Positions 8,898 through 18,892 of a stretch of DNA of 64,000 nt are shown piece by piece. A program made the translations under genes and the position numbers. Under the pieces are notes generated by a model. That model worked only from the letters and a program-made list of their open reading frames with translations, was not told the DNA's origin and made no database searches. Source of the stretch: Brevibacterium epidermidis NBRC 14811 (GTDB lineage Bacteria; Actinomycetota; Actinomycetes; Actinomycetales; Brevibacteriaceae); contig NZ_BCSJ01000002.1 in NCBI RefSeq assembly GCF_001570805.1, forward strand, positions 1 through 64,000, written 5' to 3'. Within the stretch, counting starts at the first letter, position 1; each line of letters begins with the position of its first letter.

Positions 8898-10868
8898 ATG
8901 ACTTCTGAAACCTCACAGACCTCGATCAGGCCTCAGGATGACCTGTACCAGCACATCAACGGCGAGTGGATCGACTCGTTCACGATCCCCGATGACCGTG
9001 CCGGCGACGGAGCCATGCGTGAGCTCTTCGACACCGCAGAGACCAAGGTCCGCGACATCATCACCTCCGTGACCGACTCCCCGCAGGAACCCGGCTCCGA
9101 AGGGCAGAAGGTCGCCGACCTGTTCACCGCGTTCATGGACGTCGAGCGCATCAACGACCTCGGCGTCGCCCCGCTGACCTCGACGTTCGCAGCCATCGAT
9201 GCCGCCGAGGACAAGTCCGAACTCGCAGCCACCCTCGCCCGCCTCGAGACCGAAGGCATCGGCGGAGTCCTCGGCGGGTACGTCACCGCCGACGCGAAGG
9301 ACTCCGACGTCTACGCCCTCTACCTCGTCCAGGCCGGCATCTCCCTGCCCGACGAGGACTACTACTTCAACGACGACCACGCTGAGGTGCGCGCGAAGTT
9401 CCTCGCGCACGTGCAGAAGATCGCGGCCCTGGCCGGCCTCGGCGAGAAGTCCGGAATCTCCGACGCCGAGGTGGCCGCCAAGGTGATGGCGTTCGAGACC
9501 GAACTCGCCCGCCACCACTGGGACCGCGTGGCCTGCCGTGACGCGGAGAAGACGTACAACAAGTATTCGATCTCCGAGCTGCGCGACCTCGGACCCGAGT
9601 TCGACTTCGACTCCTACTTAGGGATCCTCACCGCCGATGCGGCCGACCTGAAGTACCTCGTGGTCTCCCAGCCCTCGTTCGTCACGGGCATGGCGAAGGT
9701 GTGGGCGGAGACCGACATCGAGACCATCAAGACCTGGCTGCGCTTCGTCGTCGTCTCCGACACCGCTTCGCTGCTCTCGGATGAGCTCGTCGAGGAGAAC
9801 TTCGACTTCCACTCCCGCACTCTCTCGGGCACTCCTGCCCTGCGGGAGCGCTGGAAGCGCGGGGTCAGCCTCGTCGAGGGCTACCTCGGTGAGGCCGTGG
9901 GCAAACTCTACGTCGCCGCTGAGTTCCCGCCGTCGTCCAAGGACGCGATCGATCACCTCGTGGGCATGCTCATCAAGGCCTATGACAAGTCGATCCGCGA
10001 ACTCGACTGGATGAGCGAGGAGACGAAGGAGCGGGCGCTGGTCAAGCTCTCGAAGTTCACTCCGAAGGTCGGCTATCCGGATGTGTGGCGGGAGTACCCG
10101 GCCGCGATCGATGCCTCCGACCTCGTGGGGAATGTGCGTCGCTGCTCGCAGGCCGAGCATGTGCGGCAGGTGAAGCGGATCGGCGGACCCATCGACCGCA
10201 CCGAATGGCTGATGACCCCGCAGACGGTCAACGCCTACTACCACCCGGTGATGAACGAGATCGTCTTCCCCGCAGCGATCCTCCAGCCGCCGTTCTTCGA
10301 CGCCGCCGGTGATGTGGCCGCGAACTTCGGTGCGATCGGCGCGGTCATCGGTCACGAGATCGGGCACGGCTTCGATGATCAGGGTTCGCGCTATGACGGC
10401 GACGGCAACCTCGTCGACTGGTGGACCGAATCAGACCGCACCCTGTTCGAGGAGCGCACGAACGCCCTCATCGCCCAGTACGAAGAGCTGGTTCCTGCCG
10501 GTCTCGAGCCGAACCAGCACGTCAACGGGGCGCTGACGGTCGGTGAGAACATCGGCGACCTCGGCGGTCTGTCGATCGGGTGGAAGGCTCTCGAACTCGA
10601 ACTCGGCGAACGCGCAGGCACCCCGGGCGTGCCGGTGACGCCGTCGGCTGATCAAGCGAAGGCGTTCTTCGAAGCGTGGGCGAAGGCCTGGCGGTCGAAG
10701 ATGCGCACCGAGGAGCGTGTTCGCCGACTGTCGATCGACCCGCATTCGCCGGAGGAGTTCCGCTGCAATCAGGTCGTGAAGAATATGACCGCGTTCCACG
10801 ACACCTATGGCGTAGCTGAGGGCGACGGCATGTACCTCGCCCCCGAATCCCGAGTCACCATCTGGTAA
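8898..10868 (+). CDS. M13-family zinc metallopeptidase (neprilysin/PepO-like)
   Basis: A 656-residue peptidase. The zinc site HEIGH lies at about residues 484-488 and the third ligand region ENIGD at about 548, both at family-typical positions; the C-terminus TIW matches the conserved Trp end of M13 enzymes. No signal peptide is visible, so this actinobacterial member is probably cytosolic and degrades small peptides. The TAA stop is the first triplet of the 54-bp palindromic repeat copy 3, so the natural C-terminus is intact and the element starts exactly after it. Confidence 0.93.
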   Translation: MTSETSQTSIRPQDDLYQHINGEWIDSFTIPDDRAGDGAMRELFDTAETKVRDIITSVTDSPQEPGSEGQKVADLFTAFMDVERINDLGVAPLTSTFAAIDAAEDKSELAATLARLETEGIGGVLGGYVTADAKDSDVYALYLVQAGISLPDEDYYFNDDHAEVRAKFLAHVQKIAALAGLGEKSGISDAEVAAKVMAFETELARHHWDRVACRDAEKTYNKYSISELRDLGPEFDFDSYLGILTADAADLKYLVVSQPSFVTGMAKVWAETDIETIKTWLRFVVVSDTASLLSDELVEENFDFHSRTLSGTPALRERWKRGVSLVEGYLGEAVGKLYVAAEFPPSSKDAIDHLVGMLIKAYDKSIRELDWMSEETKERALVKLSKFTPKVGYPDVWREYPAAIDASDLVGNVRRCSQAEHVRQVKRIGGPIDRTEWLMTPQTVNAYYHPVMNEIVFPAAILQPPFFDAAGDVAANFGAIGAVIGHEIGHGFDDQGSRYDGDGNLVDWWTESDRTLFEERTNALIAQYEELVPAGLEPNQHVNGALTVGENIGDLGGLSIGWKALELELGERAGTPGVPVTPSADQAKAFFEAWAKAWRSKMRTEERVRRLSIDPHSPEEFRCNQVVKNMTAFHDTYGVAEGDGMYLAPESRVTIW

Positions 10869-10926
10869 TTGCTACCTGACGGCGGCCCAGCAACCTTGCG
10901 CGAGGTAGCTGGGCCGCCGTCAGGTA
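10866..10926 (+). repeat. Stop-codon-linked 54-bp palindrome (copy 3)
   Basis: TAATTGC, beginning with the stop codon of the M13 peptidase gene, leads into a loopless inverted repeat at 10873-10926 with 27-bp arms and two mismatches. It sits between convergent genes and could terminate both. Same sequence and same relation to a stop codon as the copies at 1 and 2126. Confidence 0.9.
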
Positions 10927-10971
10927 GTTCGGGGAGGAAACGGGCGCTGGGGCTGAGGCGGGGAGACGGGT

Positions 10972-12636
10972 TCAGCGGTGGTGGCGGATGAGCGCGACCA
11001 TGCGGTAGTCGAATTCCTGCCAGCTTGCGATCGCGGCGCCGGACTCCATCGCCGCCCGGAGGTCCTCGATCTCCGTGCGATCGGATTCGAGTGGAATGTC
11101 GAAGGGCATCTCCACGTAGATCAGCCCGCTGGCGTCGGTGTGGACGATGTCGAAACCGGCCTTCTTCGGGTCGAGTTCGTTGTTCATCACAATGAGCAGA
11201 CGATCCGCCGGCGCCTCGTATTCGGTCTCGATGCCATCGACATAGCCCTGCTGCGAGCGCAGCTCCCGCTGAGCTTGGATGACGAACGCCGAGTACGCGC
11301 CGATGCCGATGACCGGAATCCGTGAGGTCAGCGCTTCGGTGGCGACATCGATGAGCCGCGACCGCGCCTTGCGCCCCAGCGGGGACAGATCTCCGCCAGA
11401 CATGGCGACCCCGTCGAAGCCGACGAGCGAGATCCGCCCATCGTCGTGGCTGGGGTTGAGGATCGTGATGTCGAGGCCGAAACGCGAGTACCAGGGGCGA
11501 GTCACCTCGGCGCTCTCTTCGTCCCACCACACGTAGAAGAGGAACGGCACGTTGATCCCAGCCTCCGAATAGAAGAACGGAGGACGCCGCTCCCCTGCGG
11601 TGACGTCGAAGGGAACGACGTTTCCCTCGATCGGGGCCGGGCAGGTGGCGAACGAGGTGAACGCGAACGGGTAGTTCACCGCCCGGTTGAAATCGATGAC
11701 GAGCGACCCGTCCTGGTTCGGCACTCCGAGGTCGATGGTCCGCCACGACGAGGTGGTGCTCCCATTCGTCGAATCGTGGAAGTCCAGCTGGAGTCCGGTC
11801 TTCGGGCATCCGGTGGCGAGCAGGCTGACTTCGCCGTGCTGAGTCTCGAAGGTGACGATTCCCGCCGCCTGCGTCTGCAGCTGCAGGTCCTCCTGGGCGG
11901 TTTCGATCGTGTAGGTCCGGAACGGATCGAATCGGGTGAACCGAGCGAGGAAGACGAAGTCCGGGTCCGGGTCGAAGACCGGAACCTCGAAGAACTTCCC
12001 GAGCAGCGGGGACTTCGAATTGCGCACACGCACACCGAGGCGGCCGCCGCGGTCGATGAGTTCGTAGAGGACGTTGCCGACGGTGAACCAGTTGAGCGAT
12101 CCGCCGGCAGGAAGCTTAGCGCTGAACCCGTTCTCCTCGACACGGACCTGAGGTCGGGCAGACACAGCGTCGTGTCCGCCGGATCCGGCATCGGCTCCCG
12201 CAACAGAATCGCCACCGGCAGAGCCAGAGCCTGCCACGCCCGCGTCGGACCCGCCCGCATTCACCTGGTCCGTGACCGTCGGCAGGGTCGAGGTGTCGCT
12301 GGGCACTGCCGGGCTGGTCGCCCGAGTCGGTCCGGAGTTGGTCCCACCCGAATCATTCGTCCCAACACCGCCACCGACGCCTCCACCCGAGGCACCGCCG
12401 TTTTCGACCTTGCTGAGCAGATCGAACGTCTCGGCGGCGGGTCCGGCTTTGATGCCGGTTTTCAGGGACACGGTCACCCACCCGTCGTCGACGGTGAAAG
12501 TACCGGGGGCGTCGGTCCAGGTCGATTCGGCGTCGAGCCAGTGCAGTCCGACGACGCTGAGCCAGCCGAACGGTTTCGCCAGTGCCGAGTTTCGTGAGTC
12601 GCGCCAGGTGTTCCACTCCGTCACGAACTGGTTCAC
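10972..12636 (-). CDS. DUF1684 protein with internal Gly/Ser linker and C-terminal extension
   Basis: A 554-residue protein of unknown function. Residues ~1-78 (FGWLSVVGLHWLD) and ~164-350 (IDFNRAVNYPFAF, FATCPAPIEGN, FDVTAGER) are the two halves of a DUF1684 domain. They are split by a low-complexity Gly/Ser/Ala/Thr stretch at residues 79-163. DUF1684 proteins normally end near the TAGE motif; here ~200 further residues follow that I do not recognise. The first GTG (12645) is 1 bp from AAGGAG, so the GTG at 12636, 8 bp from it, is chosen. It is convergent with the M13 peptidase. Cytosolic by absence of signal or membrane segments. Confidence 0.75.
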   Translation of the reverse strand: MNQFVTEWNTWRDSRNSALAKPFGWLSVVGLHWLDAESTWTDAPGTFTVDDGWVTVSLKTGIKAGPAAETFDLLSKVENGGASGGGVGGGVGTNDSGGTNSGPTRATSPAVPSDTSTLPTVTDQVNAGGSDAGVAGSGSAGGDSVAGADAGSGGHDAVSARPQVRVEENGFSAKLPAGGSLNWFTVGNVLYELIDRGGRLGVRVRNSKSPLLGKFFEVPVFDPDPDFVFLARFTRFDPFRTYTIETAQEDLQLQTQAAGIVTFETQHGEVSLLATGCPKTGLQLDFHDSTNGSTTSSWRTIDLGVPNQDGSLVIDFNRAVNYPFAFTSFATCPAPIEGNVVPFDVTAGERRPPFFYSEAGINVPFLFYVWWDEESAEVTRPWYSRFGLDITILNPSHDDGRISLVGFDGVAMSGGDLSPLGRKARSRLIDVATEALTSRIPVIGIGAYSAFVIQAQRELRSQQGYVDGIETEYEAPADRLLIVMNNELDPKKAGFDIVHTDASGLIYVEMPFDIPLESDRTEIEDLRAAMESGAAIASWQEFDYRMVALIRHHR

Positions 12637-12757
12637 GTCGAACACTCCTTGCCGTCGCTGGTGCGGTCGCAGGGTCGCTGCCCCCGCCTGATTCTCGAAC
12701 GCGGTGGCAACCCGGCGCCCGAGACCTGTCTTATGTCATCCAAACTACCGCAAACGA

Positions 12758-12770
12758 TAGGCTGGGGAAA
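12758..12770 (+). promoter_or_regulatory. Possible leaderless promoter (-10) of the M18 peptidase gene
   Basis: TAGGCT at 12758-12763 is a good actinobacterial -10 hexamer and ends 6 bp before the ATG, which would make the transcript almost leaderless. No convincing -35 is seen. Confidence 0.35.
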
Positions 12771-14074
12771 TGAATGAATCACTCCCGAGACCGGACGCGG
12801 CCGCGACGACAGCGGCCGACCTCGGCGACTTCGTCAGCGCATCCCCCAGCTCATACCACGCGGTGGCCACCGCTGCGAAACGCATGGAAGAGGCCGGATT
12901 CTCCCGTCTCGACGAGACCGTTCCCTGGGCGCTGACGCCCGGGACCGGACACTACGTCATCCGCGACGGCGCGCTCATCGCTTGGATGAATCCCACCGTC
13001 ACCGAGGCGGCTCCCCGGTTCCGCGTGTTCGGTTCCCACACCGATTCCCCCGCTTTCAAGCTCAAACCCGGCGGCGAGTACACCGTCGAGGGCACCCGTC
13101 AGGTCGGCGTGGAGATCTACGGCGGGCCGCTGCTGAATTCGTGGCTCGACCGCGAGCTCGCCTTCGCCGGGCGGCTCAGCCTTGCCGACGGCAGCATCGT
13201 GCTCGCCCGAACCGGGCCGATCGCCCGCATCCCGCAGCTCGCGATCCACCTGGACCGGCAGGTCAATGAAGGTCTGGCACTCGACAAGCAGCGTCATACC
13301 GCTCCTGTCATCGGCCTGGCCGATCTCGCCGAGGCGGACATCATCGAACTGCTCGCCGCCTCCGCCGGCGTCGATGCCGAAACTGTCGTCGGTCACGACG
13401 TCTACACCATTCCCACTCAGGAGCCGGCCCTCTTCGGTGCCGCCGAGGAATTCTTCGCCTCGCCGAGGCTGGACAACCTGCTGTCCGTCCACGCCGGCGT
13501 CACCGCACTGACCCAGCTCGATGCCGATAGGCTCGACGGCATCTCCCTGTTGGCGGCCTTCGATCATGAGGAGATCGGGTCGAATTCGCGTTCGGGTGCG
13601 TGTGGTCCGTTCCTCGCCGATGTCACCGAGCGCATCGTCGCCTCATTGCTGCCGCAGTCGACGCGCAGCGATTATCTCGCATCGATGGCCTCCTCGGTGT
13701 GTGTCTCCTCCGATGCCGGGCATGCTGCCCATCCGAACTATCCGGAACGTCATGATCCGCATGTGCGCCCCCGCCTCGGCGGCGGTCCCCTGCTCAAGCT
13801 CAATGCTCAGCAGCGCTACGCCACGGATGCGGTCGGCACCGCGGTGTGGTCGCAGGCGTGCGCGGCCGCCGGAGTCGAATACCAGGATTTCGTCTCGAAC
13901 AATGCGATGCCCTGCGGGTCGACGATCGGACCGCTGACCGCGACCCGTCTGGGAATGACCACCGTCGACGTCGGTCCTGCCCTGTACTCGATGCACTCGG
14001 CACGCGAAATGGTCGCGGTCTCTGACGTCGTCGCTCTCGGCGCGGCCGCGAAGGCGTTCCTCCAGGGCAGCTGA
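12770..14074 (+). CDS. M18-family aminopeptidase (aspartyl aminopeptidase type)
   Basis: A 434-residue cytosolic zinc aminopeptidase, expected to release N-terminal (often acidic) residues from peptides. The family elements FGSHTDSPAFKLKP (first metal His/Asp), FDHEEIGSNSRSGA (catalytic and bridging acidic residues) and SSDAGHAAHPNYPERHDP (substrate-site His residues) are all present in order. Length is normal for bacterial M18 enzymes. GGGGAA lies just upstream of the ATG, overlapping a possible leaderless promoter. A weak hairpin follows at 14085-14119, before the thiC leader. Confidence 0.93.
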   Translation: MNESLPRPDAAATTAADLGDFVSASPSSYHAVATAAKRMEEAGFSRLDETVPWALTPGTGHYVIRDGALIAWMNPTVTEAAPRFRVFGSHTDSPAFKLKPGGEYTVEGTRQVGVEIYGGPLLNSWLDRELAFAGRLSLADGSIVLARTGPIARIPQLAIHLDRQVNEGLALDKQRHTAPVIGLADLAEADIIELLAASAGVDAETVVGHDVYTIPTQEPALFGAAEEFFASPRLDNLLSVHAGVTALTQLDADRLDGISLLAAFDHEEIGSNSRSGACGPFLADVTERIVASLLPQSTRSDYLASMASSVCVSSDAGHAAHPNYPERHDPHVRPRLGGGPLLKLNAQQRYATDAVGTAVWSQACAAAGVEYQDFVSNNAMPCGSTIGPLTATRLGMTTVDVGPALYSMHSAREMVAVSDVVALGAAAKAFLQGS

Positions 14075-14084
14075 CCGCCGCGCC

Positions 14085-14119
14085 GCATTTCCGGCGGGAC
14101 TCGATTCCGCCGAAAGTGC
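14085..14119 (+). terminator. Hairpin after M18 peptidase gene
   Basis: GCATTTCCGGCGG pairs with CCGCCGAAAGTGC with mismatches across a 9-nt loop, just beyond the M18 stop and before the thiC riboswitch. Probable terminator. Confidence 0.55.
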
Positions 14120-14158
14120 AGTTGTCCTCACTGCGTCAGTCGTGATACGAATTGCACG

Positions 14159-16067
<1,909 letters not shown>

Positions 16068-16071
16068 CCGT

Positions 16072-16135
16072 CGTTCAAGGCGTGGCGCGTCGATCGAACT
16101 GTGCACGAGTCGGCTTACGCGCCACGCCTTGAACG
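16072..16135 (+). terminator. Long perfect inverted repeat after thiC
   Basis: CGTTCAAGGCGTGGCGCGT at 16072-16090 is perfectly complementary to 16117-16135 around a 26-nt loop, starting 4 bp after the thiC stop. Probable terminator, though the stem is longer and the loop larger than usual and there is no U-tract. Confidence 0.7.
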
Positions 16136-16166
16136 AGGGGCACGTCCGAGCCAGTAAGTTGACGGT

Positions 16167-16958
16167 ATGAGCGAACTCCAGCGTGCCTTCGACGCGCACC
16201 TGCACATCATCGATCCGAGCCATCCGCTGATCGAGAACAACGGTTATCTGCCCGATCCGTTCACGGTCACTGATTATCGCGCGCGACTCCAGAGCCTCCC
16301 CGATGTGGGAGTCGAGATCGCCGGAGGCGCCGTCGTGTCCGGGTCATTCCAACGCTTCGACCAGGGATACCTCATCGATGCCCTGAGCGAACTCGGATCG
16401 AACTATGTCGGCGTCACCCAGCTGCCGGATGAGACCACCGATGATCAAATCCAGCGCCTCGACGCAGCCGGGATCAAGGCGCTGCGATTCAACATCGCCC
16501 GCGGTGGCTCGGCCACTCTCGATGCCCTCGACAGCTTTGCTCGACGGGTCCATGACCTTGTCGGATGGCACGCCGAGCTCTATATCGACGCCCGCACCAT
16601 CGACGAGGACCTCGCCGCACGCATCGCTTCACTGCCGGCGGTGAGCATTGATCACCTGGGCATGCACGAGGACGGATTGTCCACCCTGCTGCGCCTCGTC
16701 GAGGGCGGGGTGAAGGTCAAGGCCACCGGTTTCGGTCGTGTGGAACTCGATCCCGCCGAGGCGGTCCGTCGCATCGTCGACACCGATCCGAGCGCGCTGA
16801 TGGTGGGCACGGATCTGCCGTCGACGCGGGCCCACCGCCCCTTCGCCGATGCCGATTTCACGCTTCTTCGTCAGGTGCTCACCCCCGCCGAAGTGGACGC
16901 GGTGTTCTGGTCCAATGCGGCCCATTTCTACGGCGTCGAGTCCGCATCCGCTGAGTAG
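16167..16958 (+). CDS. Amidohydrolase-family TIM-barrel metal-dependent hydrolase
   Basis: A 263-residue protein of the amidohydrolase-2 superfamily, resembling 2-pyrone-4,6-dicarboxylate lactonase-like hydrolases. The metal motif DAHLHIID is at residues 9-16, IDHLGMHED near 165 gives the later His, and VGTDLPSTR near 212 the catalytic Asp. The substrate is unknown. It is co-directional with the ATPase gene 22 bp downstream and may share its transcript. No signal peptide; cytosolic. Confidence 0.85.
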   Translation: MSELQRAFDAHLHIIDPSHPLIENNGYLPDPFTVTDYRARLQSLPDVGVEIAGGAVVSGSFQRFDQGYLIDALSELGSNYVGVTQLPDETTDDQIQRLDAAGIKALRFNIARGGSATLDALDSFARRVHDLVGWHAELYIDARTIDEDLAARIASLPAVSIDHLGMHEDGLSTLLRLVEGGVKVKATGFGRVELDPAEAVRRIVDTDPSALMVGTDLPSTRAHRPFADADFTLLRQVLTPAEVDAVFWSNAAHFYGVESASAE

Positions 16959-16980
16959 ACGTTCATCTCCCGCCAGTAGC

Positions 16981-18756
16981 ATGAGTGAAATGAGTTCACG
17001 TCAGTCGAATCTCGCCTCTACTCTGCATAACCTCGACGGTCGCAGCTACGGCAATCTCAAGCAGATCCGCGGCCGCTACACCTTCGGACCGGTCACCGTA
17101 TTCATCGACCGGGTCCAGGCCGATCCGTTCGCTTCCCCGTCGAAGGTCCGGGTCCGCGTCGACCGTGCCGATGCGAAGTTCCCGCTCAACCTCACCACTG
17201 ATCGCGCCGACCGCATCGCCGCCGCCGATTATCTGCTCCGAGCCGGCAACGAGGTGCTTGCGAAGCTCGAACAGCGCGCACTCATCCTCGGCCGCCCCGG
17301 GCAGGAGGTCCTCGAGCGGACGAACATCCTCATCGATGACGCCGGATTCGACGCACGACTGCTCGTCAATCTGCCAGCGCGCGGCCGCCGCATCCTCGGC
17401 CATCAGGCAGCGGACATCCTTACCCGTGATCTGCCGGAATTCGCCGAACGGCTCTTCCTCTTCGACCGCTGGTCAGACGCCCCAGCAGGCAGAGGAGGGA
17501 ACACTCCCGCCCCATCGGCCCGCGGGCTCGCCGACCACGTCCAACTGCACCGGGATCAGCTGGAACTGCGCAGCCACCTCGGCGAGGCAGGACTCATCGG
17601 ATTCATCGGCAACGGTGCGATCCTCCCGCGGACGTCCGGGGATTCGGACCTGCCGATGAAGTCCTCGGATGCGGTTGTCTTCACCTCCCCTCCCGAACTC
17701 GAGCACACGGTCGAACTCTCCAGCGGCCGCACCGTCACCGGCATGGGCATCCCTCGCGGAGTCACCGTCATCGTCGGCGGCGGCTATCATGGGAAGTCGA
17801 CGATTCTGCGCGCGCTCGAACGCGGCGTCTACCCGCATATCGCCGACGACGGGCGCGAATGGGTCATCAGCGACCCGACTGCCACCTCCATTCGAGCCGA
17901 GGACGGACGCGCCGTCACCGGCGACGACATCTCGGCGTTCATCAACAACCTACCCTCGGGCACTGACACGAGATTCTTCTCCACGACGAACGCCAGCGGG
18001 TCGACCTCGCAGGCGGGCAACCTCGTCGAAGCCATCGAGGCGGGTGCGCGCACCCTGCTCATCGACGAGGACACATCGGCGACGAACTTCATGATCCGCG
18101 ACGAACGGATGCGTGCACTCATCCCTGCTGAGCGGGAACCGATCACCCCGTTCGTCGATCGCGTCCGACCTCTGCTGACCAGGCAGGGTGTGTCCACGGT
18201 GCTTGTCGCCGGCGGGTCGAGTGCGTTCTTCGAGGTCGCCGACCACATCATCGCGCTCGACGCCTATGTGCCCAAGGAAGTCACGGACCAAGCGCATGAG
18301 CTCGTCGGCATCACCGCAGCCGACCTCGAAACGGCTCCAACCGGCAGCGACCCGGACACCGGTTCAGATTCCCCCGCCGCCCCCGCTTTCGCCGCCGCAC
18401 CGCGTGTGCCGACGGCGAAGGCGCTGCGGCCGGCGTCGAAGACGAAGACCGCTCGAGCGAAGGGATCCGACCGGATCCAATTCGGCCGCGACTTCATCGA
18501 CCTCATCGCCATCGCTCAGCTCGTCGACGCTCAGCAGGCATCGGGAGTGGCCGAAGCCCTCGAATACTTCACGGAGATCTTCGACGGACGCATTTCCCTG
18601 ACCGAGGCGCTGGCCGAGGTCGAGGACATGCTCGACGCTGAGGGCCTCGACGGAATCACCGGCCACCGCGACCATCCGGGCCACCTGACCCGGCCGCGCC
18701 GGCAGGAGATCGCCGCCGCACTCAACCGCTACCGCGGCCTGAGCCTCGAACGATGA
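16981..18756 (+). CDS. ABC-class ATPase of unknown function (COG3044 family)
   Basis: A 591-residue predicted ATPase. A Walker A-like loop GGGYHGKST is at about residues 265-273; TLLIDEDTSATNFM near 360 is the Walker B region, and a switch-like segment VLVAGGSSAFFEVAD follows. These are hallmarks of the COG3044 group (predicted ATPase of the ABC class), whose biological role is not established. There is no membrane segment and no partner permease. The N-terminal ~250 residues match the family's conserved upstream domain, and the C-terminal ~120 residues include an Ala/Pro/Thr-rich linker. An upstream extension to 16849 overlaps the amidohydrolase gene in another frame and is rejected; ATG at 16990 is an alternative start. 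Confidence 0.85.
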   Translation: MSEMSSRQSNLASTLHNLDGRSYGNLKQIRGRYTFGPVTVFIDRVQADPFASPSKVRVRVDRADAKFPLNLTTDRADRIAAADYLLRAGNEVLAKLEQRALILGRPGQEVLERTNILIDDAGFDARLLVNLPARGRRILGHQAADILTRDLPEFAERLFLFDRWSDAPAGRGGNTPAPSARGLADHVQLHRDQLELRSHLGEAGLIGFIGNGAILPRTSGDSDLPMKSSDAVVFTSPPELEHTVELSSGRTVTGMGIPRGVTVIVGGGYHGKSTILRALERGVYPHIADDGREWVISDPTATSIRAEDGRAVTGDDISAFINNLPSGTDTRFFSTTNASGSTSQAGNLVEAIEAGARTLLIDEDTSATNFMIRDERMRALIPAEREPITPFVDRVRPLLTRQGVSTVLVAGGSSAFFEVADHIIALDAYVPKEVTDQAHELVGITAADLETAPTGSDPDTGSDSPAAPAFAAAPRVPTAKALRPASKTKTARAKGSDRIQFGRDFIDLIAIAQLVDAQQASGVAEALEYFTEIFDGRISLTEALAEVEDMLDAEGLDGITGHRDHPGHLTRPRRQEIAAALNRYRGLSLER

Positions 18757-18787
18757 ATATCCACGAAGCGACGGCTTAACGCCGCGG

Positions 18788-18838
18788 TTCGGGGAATTCC
18801 GATATTCCGCCGACGACGGAATACGGTATTTTCCCGAA
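18788..18838. terminator. Imperfect hairpin between convergent genes
   Basis: TTCGGGGAA...TTCCG around a CCGACGA loop pairs imperfectly with CGGAATACGG...CCCGAA. It lies between the convergent ATPase and YyaL genes and probably terminates both. Confidence 0.55.
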
Positions 18839-18892
18839 CATTTCCTCGACCTTTCGCCGAGGATGCACTGCGTCACTGCTGGGGTGCGCAGT

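Noticed and set aside
10805..11809. 334-codon minus-strand frame overlapping the M13 end and DUF1684 gene
   Set aside because: Runs through repeat copy 3 and an out-of-frame part of the DUF1684 gene; no coding features of its own.
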